From positions 186,001 to 250,000 of the forward strand of contig CAVWBK010000002.1 of assembly GCA_963753245.1 (NCBI GenBank): a DNA stretch of 64,000 bases, read 5' to 3'. Positions 59,261-64,000 of this stretch are shown here, piece by piece; the stretch's first letter is position 1; the number at the start of each line of letters is the position of its first letter. Made by a program: the position numbers and the translations under genes. The notes below the pieces were generated by a model. The model was not told where the DNA came from. It did no database searches and saw only the letters and a list, made by a program, of their open reading frames with translations. Origin of the DNA: VRUE01 sp963753245 (GTDB lineage Bacteria; Actinomycetota; Thermoleophilia; Solirubrobacterales; 70-9).

Positions 59261-60190
59261 CTAGCGTGAACGCAGCTGGACCTTGTGGGCGAGGTCTTCG
59301 ATCACCGCTCGCGAGCCGCTGCCAAGGCCGGCCCGCAGGAAGTTGGCGGCCCCGGCCGCGGCGCTCAACCGCAGCGTCTGCTCCCACTCCAGCTCGGCGG
59401 CAAGGCAATAGGAGAGCGCGCCCATCATCGAGTCACCGCAGCCCTCGCGGGCACCGCGCTCAAAGCGCGGCGGCACCAGCTCCCAGACCTCGGTTCCGCG
59501 CACAACCATGGCCGGCTCCTCCGCGCGGGTGATGATCACCGTTTCGGCGCCAGCGCCGAGCAGCGTCTGGGCGGCCTCGCGCATTCGCTGTTCGCTGTCG
59601 ACCGGGCCGCTGATGTACTTGGCCAGCTCCCAGTCGTTGATCTTGACCAGGTCGGGTTTGCCCTCCAGGGCGCTCTCCAGGCGAGGAGGTGAGAGGTCGA
59701 CGACCACGCGGGCCCCGTTTGCCTTGACATCGGCGACCAGGCTGCCGTAGATCTCGAGCGGCAGCGCCTCGGCTGGGTAGGGGCCGCAGAGGGCGAGGAC
59801 GCCGCAATCGATCGCCGCCGCGACGCTGCTCGAGAAGAGCTCATCGATCTCGTGGCGAGTGGGCGGCAACGCCGCGCTCTGGGCGATCGGTACGCGCTCG
59901 CCGCTGCGGCGATCGTGCAGGTAGCAGCCGCTCTGGGCAGCCGTCTGCACCAGGCGCAACTCAACCTGCATCTGATCGAGCAGCGGATCCAGCACCTGGC
60001 CGGTCTCGCCGCCGATGAATCCGCAGAGGGTCGGTCTCGCCCCCAGCTCAGCCGCCATCCGCGCCACCCACACACCCTGGCCGGCGGCGTGCAGGTGAAA
60101 CTCATCACCCCCGTCGCTGGTCAGCGCCTCGACCGTGATCGAGAGCATCGGATTGGGTCCGAAGACCGCGACCCTGGGATCGGAGCTCAC
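59261..60190 (-). CDS. PfkB-family sugar kinase (1-phosphofructokinase-like)
   Basis: The 309-residue protein starts VAVFGPNPMLSITVEAL, the N-terminal motif of the 1-phosphofructokinase/tagatose-6-phosphate kinase group (G-x-NP-x-x-D), with the GGDEFHLHAAGQGVWVARMA substrate region (AxGKGxNxA replaced by AGQGVWVA). The ATP and catalytic motif is GCGDSMMGALSY with the catalytic Asp. The GK-to-GQ change in the substrate loop and the Ser-for-Asp at the end of the first motif (PNPMLSITV) are unusual. The substrate is thus uncertain. The start is GTG 60190. It is convergent with the PHP gene. Confidence 0.75.
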   Translation of the reverse strand: MSSDPRVAVFGPNPMLSITVEALTSDGGDEFHLHAAGQGVWVARMAAELGARPTLCGFIGGETGQVLDPLLDQMQVELRLVQTAAQSGCYLHDRRSGERVPIAQSAALPPTRHEIDELFSSSVAAAIDCGVLALCGPYPAEALPLEIYGSLVADVKANGARVVVDLSPPRLESALEGKPDLVKINDWELAKYISGPVDSEQRMREAAQTLLGAGAETVIITRAEEPAMVVRGTEVWELVPPRFERGAREGCGDSMMGALSYCLAAELEWEQTLRLSAAAGAANFLRAGLGSGSRAVIEDLAHKVQLRSR

Positions 60191-60320
60191 GCGCTGAAGG
60201 GTAAGCGAGGGTCGGAGCCCAGCGAACACCGAGAGGGTTGGAGACCGCGGAGGAGCCCCGCCTGTGGCGGCCACCCAATCATCGCGCCCGGCTGAGCAAA
60301 CCGCCGGGCGGGGCGTGCCG

Positions 60321-61331
60321 TTACTCGGTTGACTCTGCGCGCAGGCGCGCACCGACAGTCGAGGAGGCGCCGGCGACCGAGTCGAGATCGGCGACGTCTT
60401 GTTTGTGCCCGTGGATGTAGCAGCAAAGGGTGCCGTCGACCAGCTCAAAGGCGAACTTCCTGGGCGCCTCATCGGTGAGCCAGACGATGAATGTAGGCGA
60501 AAAGAGCTGGCGCAGCCAGGTCGCGTCCTGACCCTTGCCCGAGAAGATCTCGTACCTCTCATCGAGCGCCTCGCTCTCCAGCTTGACCCGTTCTTTGGAG
60601 CGGCGGAAGGCGTCCTCAAAGCGCTCCAGCGCGTGCAGGCCGAACTTCTGTTGGCAAAAGAGCTCGGGCACGAAGCGCTCGCACTCGGGGACCTCGATCA
60701 GGCCGAGGGTGAAGCGGTGGTACTGCTTCTGGCGGTTGCCGTCTGAGTCACTGCTTTCCGTCTCATAGGTATAGAGGGCGAGGGTTCCGTCGATACCCGC
60801 CGCTATCTGCCCGCTAAGGGTGCGCTCCGCGTAGCGATCGGTGCCCTTTCTGAGCAGCGGGGTCGCTTCTGGCAGCGAGCCGCGGCCGCCGAGTTGTAGG
60901 CCGCGCTGGCGAGCGTAGATGTCAAAAAAGGAATCGGCCGACCTAGCATCGGCGATCGCGAAGACGATGGCCAGGCAGAGGAGAAACACAACCAGGGCCG
61001 CGCCGGCCCCGAGCGCCGCGCCGATCAGGATCGCGACTGCGAGGCCGCAGGCGATCATCGCGAGCACGGTTGCGATCCAAGTCGCCGGCCTGCGGATCAG
61101 ACGCCGGAAGTGGTAGCCGCGCAGATCGTTGGCGTCGCTGATCGGCTTCTCGCCGAGCGCCCCGGCCTCCTTGTTGGGTGGGCCGCCTGCGGCGCTGGGC
61201 GCGGCGCTCTGCGCCGCGGGCCCCGACGCCCCGCTGGTCTCGGGTGCAAGGCCTTCGCTGGGACTGGGAGCGGCGCTGGGGCTGGGCTGCGCGGCTGGCT
61301 GGGTGCCGGGTGGGTCGTCGTCCGGGGTCAC
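60321..61331 (-). CDS. membrane protein with a cytoplasmic domain, unknown
   Basis: The first 60 residues are Pro/Ala/Ser-rich and disordered. Two membrane helices (WIATVLAMIACGLAVAILIG and LVVFLLCLAIVFAIA) form a hairpin at about residues 85-127. The remaining 200 residues are soluble: SADSFFDIYARQRGLQL, TDRYAERTLSGQIAAGIDGT, ALYTYETES and GLHALERFEDAFRRSKERVK. The layout resembles the DUF3137-type proteins. Function unknown. It faces away from the mraZ cluster. Confidence 0.6.
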   Translation of the reverse strand: MTPDDDPPGTQPAAQPSPSAAPSPSEGLAPETSGASGPAAQSAAPSAAGGPPNKEAGALGEKPISDANDLRGYHFRRLIRRPATWIATVLAMIACGLAVAILIGAALGAGAALVVFLLCLAIVFAIADARSADSFFDIYARQRGLQLGGRGSLPEATPLLRKGTDRYAERTLSGQIAAGIDGTLALYTYETESSDSDGNRQKQYHRFTLGLIEVPECERFVPELFCQQKFGLHALERFEDAFRRSKERVKLESEALDERYEIFSGKGQDATWLRQLFSPTFIVWLTDEAPRKFAFELVDGTLCCYIHGHKQDVADLDSVAGASSTVGARLRAESTE

Positions 61332-61398
61332 GGCGGCGAATCTATCCGATGCAAGTGATCTTGCGTTTGGGGCGTTCCGTCCGAGGCGTGTTGCAAAG

Positions 61399-61423
61399 TG
61401 GGGGGAAGTGGGTTAGTGTGGCG
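61399..61423 (+). promoter_or_regulatory. probable MraZ operator
   Basis: Three TGG-type half-sites (TGGGG, TGGGT, TGGCG) begin at 61399, 61409 and 61419, exactly ten bases apart, with 5-base spacers. MraZ is known to bind direct TGGGN repeats with 5-base spacers upstream of its own gene, about 100 bases before mraZ as here. Confidence 0.65.
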
Positions 61424-61520
61424 TTCGAGTTGAAGCCCAGGGACCGGGGTGGTGAGGCTCCTCCCACCTCATCACTCCGGTCCTTAACTCTTTTGCCACC
61501 GCAGAAAGGAACCCACGGGG

Positions 61521-61958
61521 ATGGCTTTTCGGGGTCTCTACGAGCACAGCCTCGACTCCAAGGATCGTCTGACGGTTCCGTCGCGTTTTCGCGCGGCCCT
61601 CTCCGACGGGGTGGTTCTCTCCAAAGGCTTCGACCCCTGCGTGTGGCTGCACACGACCACCGAGTTCGAGGCGCTATCGGAGCGCTTCCTCTCACCACAC
61701 AGCCCATTCGGCAAGGACGCTCGCAGCCTGCGTCGGCGCTTTCACGGCGGCTCCTTTGACGAGAAGCTCGATTCGGCCGGTCGGATCCGGATCCCCAGGC
61801 CGCTGATCGAACACGCGGCACTGGCCGGGCCCTGCGTCGTCGTCGGCACCGGCGAGTACCTGGAGATTTGGAACGCCGCGGAGTGGGCCAAGCAGGAGGA
61901 GGAGCTCGACGCGAGCGCCGCCGAAATTGCCGAGGGCCTGGCGGGAGCGGTTGAGTGA
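61521..61958 (+). CDS. mraZ: transcriptional regulator MraZ
   Basis: The 145-residue protein has the two SpoVT/AbrB-like halves: FRGLYEHSLDSKDRLTVPSR with FRAALSDGVVLSKG, and FDEKLDSAGRIRIPRPLIEH with LAGPCVVVGTGEYLEIW. These DxKxR and DxxGR motifs are the DNA-binding core. MraZ represses the division and cell-wall cluster. AGAAAGGA lies upstream of ATG 61521. It overlaps no gene but is one base from the rsmH start. Confidence 0.93.
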   Translation: MAFRGLYEHSLDSKDRLTVPSRFRAALSDGVVLSKGFDPCVWLHTTTEFEALSERFLSPHSPFGKDARSLRRRFHGGSFDEKLDSAGRIRIPRPLIEHAALAGPCVVVGTGEYLEIWNAAEWAKQEEELDASAAEIAEGLAGAVE

Positions 61959-61959
61959 G

Positions 61960-62991
61960 ATGCCGGCCGATCTCAGTCATGCAGCCCGATTTCAGGCCCC
62001 CGCGCCGAGGCCCTCAGGTGCCGCCCGGCGGGCCGAACACGGCACCCTCTCAGTGATGCCGATCGAGCACAAACCCGTCCTCGCCGCAGAGCTGATCGAG
62101 CTGCTCGCTCCCCAACCGGGCCAAGTCGCGGTTGACTGCACATTCGGCGCCGGTGGACACGCGCGCCGGGTCGGCTCGGTGCTCGGCCTGGCTGGCACCC
62201 TGATCTGCATCGATCGCGACCCCGTCGCGGCGGAGCGCTTTAAGCGCTTCTCCGACGAGGTCACCTGCAAGACGCGACTGATCGGCGCCGACTTCGCGGA
62301 AGGGCTTCGCACCCTGCGCGGCGAAGGCGTCCAGCCAGACATGATCTACATGGATCTCGGAATGTCCTCGATGCAGGTCGACGCTTGGCAGCGCGGCTTC
62401 TCCTACTCCTACGACGCGCCGCTTGACATGCGGATGGATACCCGCCAGGAGTTCAGCGCCGCCGACCTCATCAACGAGTGGCCGGAGGCGCGCATCGCCC
62501 AGGTCCTGCGCCGCTTTGGCGAGGAGCGCTACGCCGGCGGGATCGCCCGCCAGATCATCAAACGGCGCCCGCTGCAGACCACCTCCGAGCTGGTCGATGC
62601 GGTCAAGGCGGGGATGCCGGCCTCGGCTCGTTTTGGCGCCGGACACCCGGCAAAGCGGACCTTCCAGGCGATCCGGATCGCCGTCAACAACGAGCTCGAC
62701 TCCCTCCAGGACGCGCTGCCAAGCGCCTGGGGGATGCTGCCGATCGGTGGGCGTTTCGCTGCGATCTCTTTCCACTCGCTGGAGGATCGTCCGGTCAAGC
62801 AGTTCCTGGCCGCCCGCGCTCAGGGCTGCATCTGTCCGCCCGAGCTGCCGGTCTGCGCCTGCGGGCGCGAGCCCGAAGCCGATCTTCTGACCCGTCGCGC
62901 GATCGCGCCCGGGCCCGAGGAGCTTGCCGAGAACCCGCGCGCCCGCTCGGCCCATCTACGCGCCGCGATCAAGATCGCGGAGGCAGCTTGA
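61960..62991 (+). CDS. rsmH: 16S rRNA (cytosine-1402-N4)-methyltransferase RsmH
   Basis: The methyltransferase has AVDCTFGAGGHARRVGSVLG (SAM binding), IDRDPVAAERFKRF, MIYMDLGMSSMQVDAWQRGF with DAPLDMRMD (family motif), RRFGEERYAGGIARQI, KRTFQAIRIAVNNELDSL and ISFHSLEDRPVKQF. It methylates C1402 of 16S rRNA. From ATG 61960 it carries a 32-residue variable N-terminal extension; ATG 62056 directly before PIEHKPV is the alternative. It overlaps the next gene (TGATG). Confidence 0.93.
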   Translation: MPADLSHAARFQAPAPRPSGAARRAEHGTLSVMPIEHKPVLAAELIELLAPQPGQVAVDCTFGAGGHARRVGSVLGLAGTLICIDRDPVAAERFKRFSDEVTCKTRLIGADFAEGLRTLRGEGVQPDMIYMDLGMSSMQVDAWQRGFSYSYDAPLDMRMDTRQEFSAADLINEWPEARIAQVLRRFGEERYAGGIARQIIKRRPLQTTSELVDAVKAGMPASARFGAGHPAKRTFQAIRIAVNNELDSLQDALPSAWGMLPIGGRFAAISFHSLEDRPVKQFLAARAQGCICPPELPVCACGREPEADLLTRRAIAPGPEELAENPRARSAHLRAAIKIAEAA

Positions 62992-63548
62992 TGGAGGCGG
63001 CAACGGTGACCCGTCGCTCCGCCGCCGCGGCCCCGGCGCGCGTCCCGCGTGATCGCCCCAAGCCCACGGGAGTGCCGCGCTCCAGACCGCAGGCGGTTCC
63101 CCGCTCCAAGGGTAAGCCGCGGCGTGCTCCACGCAAACGCCTGGTGCCGGTCCGGCGCCCCGGCGGCCAACTGATCCCGATCGCGCTCGGCACGGCGAGC
63201 GCCGTCCGCAACCTGCCCGACTCGGGCCTGGTGGTGCGCCTGACCCGCGGCCGGATCTGGATCGGCGTACTCGGGGTGCTGCTCGCCGGGATCGTCGCTC
63301 TCAACGTCGTCACCCTCAGCCTCGCTGCCTCGGCCGGCCACATCGATCAGAACATCCAGGCGCTTGAAACCGAGAACTCGGTCCTGCGCAGCCGCGACGC
63401 ACAGCGATCCGGGGTCTCGAGGGTTCGCCACGACGCAGCCGCGATCGGCCTCACGGTGCCCCAGGTTGCCCAGATCCAGGCAATCCACGCAACCCGCGGT
63501 GACGCCGCGATCGCCGCGGCCCGGCTGGCCGCGGCGGGGTCGGGCTAG
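62991..63548 (+). CDS. FtsL-like division protein
   Basis: The 185-residue protein has a long basic, Pro/Arg-rich cytoplasmic region (residues 1-80), one membrane helix (IWIGVLGVLLAGIVALNVVT, about 92-111) and a short extracellular helix with heptad character (IDQNIQALETENSVLRSRDA). This bitopic layout and the position between rsmH and a PBP gene identify FtsL, which links FtsB and FtsQ and regulates FtsWI. Sequence identity in this family is low, so the call is by layout and position. Confidence 0.8.
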   Translation: MEAATVTRRSAAAAPARVPRDRPKPTGVPRSRPQAVPRSKGKPRRAPRKRLVPVRRPGGQLIPIALGTASAVRNLPDSGLVVRLTRGRIWIGVLGVLLAGIVALNVVTLSLAASAGHIDQNIQALETENSVLRSRDAQRSGVSRVRHDAAAIGLTVPQVAQIQAIHATRGDAAIAAARLAAAGSG

Positions 63549-63553
63549 GCCAG

Positions 63554-64000
63554 ATGCGGCTGATCGAGCGCCGGATCGGGCTGCTCTTCGCTGGATTCCT
63601 GCTCTGCTTTTTGGTCATCGTTGCTCGCGCCTTTTGGCTGCAGGGAGTACAGGGCGCGCAGCTCGCCTCCGAGGCCGCCTACCAGCAGACCGACACGGTG
63701 ATGGTGCCCGGCCTGCGCGGCACGATCCTCGATCGCCACGGCGACGCCCTCGCCGCCTCCGAAGACGCGGAGACGATCTACGCGACCCCCTACCAGGTCA
63801 AGAACCGGCAGAAAACCGCCGACAAACTGGCCTCGATCCTCGGCGAAAACAGCAAGGGCGTCCTCAAGTCCCTGGACGTACATTCCGGTTTCTCCTACGT
63901 GGCCCAGCGTGTGGCGCTGCCGATGGCTGCCCGGATCGAACGGCTGAAGCTGCCTGGGATCGGCGAGCTTCCCGCTAGCCGCCGCACCTACCCCCAGGGT
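63554..64000 (+). CDS. ftsI: class B penicillin-binding protein (FtsI/PBP3), 3' end outside the window
   Basis: The first 149 codons are visible. A single membrane helix (GLLFAGFLLCFLVIVARAF) is followed by the PBP dimerisation start LRGTILDRHGDALAASEDAE (the RGxIxDRxGxxLA motif), and the visible part continues to SRRTYPQG, which is the (R)xYP conserved motif before the pedestal. The transpeptidase domain lies beyond the window. It follows FtsL by 5 bases, so they are transcribed together. It crosslinks septal peptidoglycan. Confidence 0.9.
   Translation, partial: MRLIERRIGLLFAGFLLCFLVIVARAFWLQGVQGAQLASEAAYQQTDTVMVPGLRGTILDRHGDALAASEDAETIYATPYQVKNRQKTADKLASILGENSKGVLKSLDVHSGFSYVAQRVALPMAARIERLKLPGIGELPASRRTYPQG

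Overview
The window is high-GC DNA with many GTG and TTG starts, short gene spacing and stop/start overlaps of the ATGA or GTGA type. The gene content points to an actinobacterium, most likely class Thermoleophilia (Solirubrobacterales-like): an F420-type deazaflavin nitroreductase, DUF7144 and DUF3556 membrane proteins, PstSCAB, a Fur-family repressor closing a zinc ABC operon, and the mraZ-rsmH-ftsL-ftsI start of the division cluster. The placement is inference from gene families. It was not computed.

Layout. 1-2.9 kb: a membrane protein cut by the window edge, a twice-frameshifted secreted protein, a HEAT-repeat protein and a secreted protein. 3.1-6.8 kb: decayed dehydrogenase, SDR and TetR genes lying between an intact tRNA-Pro and a 40-bp copy of its 3' end. 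6.8-9.7 kb: NUDIX, RDD and DUF7144 proteins and a secreted trypsin-like protease. 9.7-16 kb: a frameshift-rich stretch with a phosphoesterase, two zinc-ribbon genes and the phosphate operon pstS-C-A-B on the minus strand. 17-21 kb: the sulfate operon sbp-cysT-cysW-cysA on the minus strand. 21-24.5 kb: haloalkane dehalogenase, metallophosphoesterase, alpha/beta hydrolase, tRNA-Leu and tRNA-Glu. 24.5-28.9 kb: an accessory patch starting at tRNA-Glu, with an XRE/ImmA-type protease and a DUF4411 PIN-like toxin, small unknown genes, a SEC-C protein and an IS21-like remnant that touches the lgt stop codon. 28.9-35 kb: lgt, a polysaccharide deacetylase and the zinc operon znuA-C-B-B-zur. 35-48 kb: mixed secreted and membrane proteins, a diguanylate cyclase, a non-catalytic FGE-fold protein, a beta-propeller/PKD protein with an in-frame TGA, and a DUF3556/FAD oxidoreductase pair. 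48.4-57 kb: a cobalamin-riboswitch operon. 57-64 kb: a Rho-like protein without a P-loop, a PHP phosphatase, a PfkB kinase and the division cluster.

The most exciting part is the cobalamin operon. A B12 riboswitch is followed by two exported proteins with DUF4430, the domain that forms the C-terminal half of animal transcobalamin and intrinsic factor. Next come an ECF T component, a fused double ECF ATPase, and an ECF S component fused to an extracellular prenyltransferase-type alpha-barrel, the fold of the N-terminal half of transcobalamin. I read this as a split transcobalamin-like B12 capture module attached to its own ECF transporter.

Many genes between 0.4 and 13.6 kb, and one at 36 kb, carry single-base frameshifts, some at homopolymers, whereas genes from 14 to 35 kb and after 37 kb are almost all intact. 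Some broken genes may therefore be sequencing or assembly errors and not true pseudogenes.
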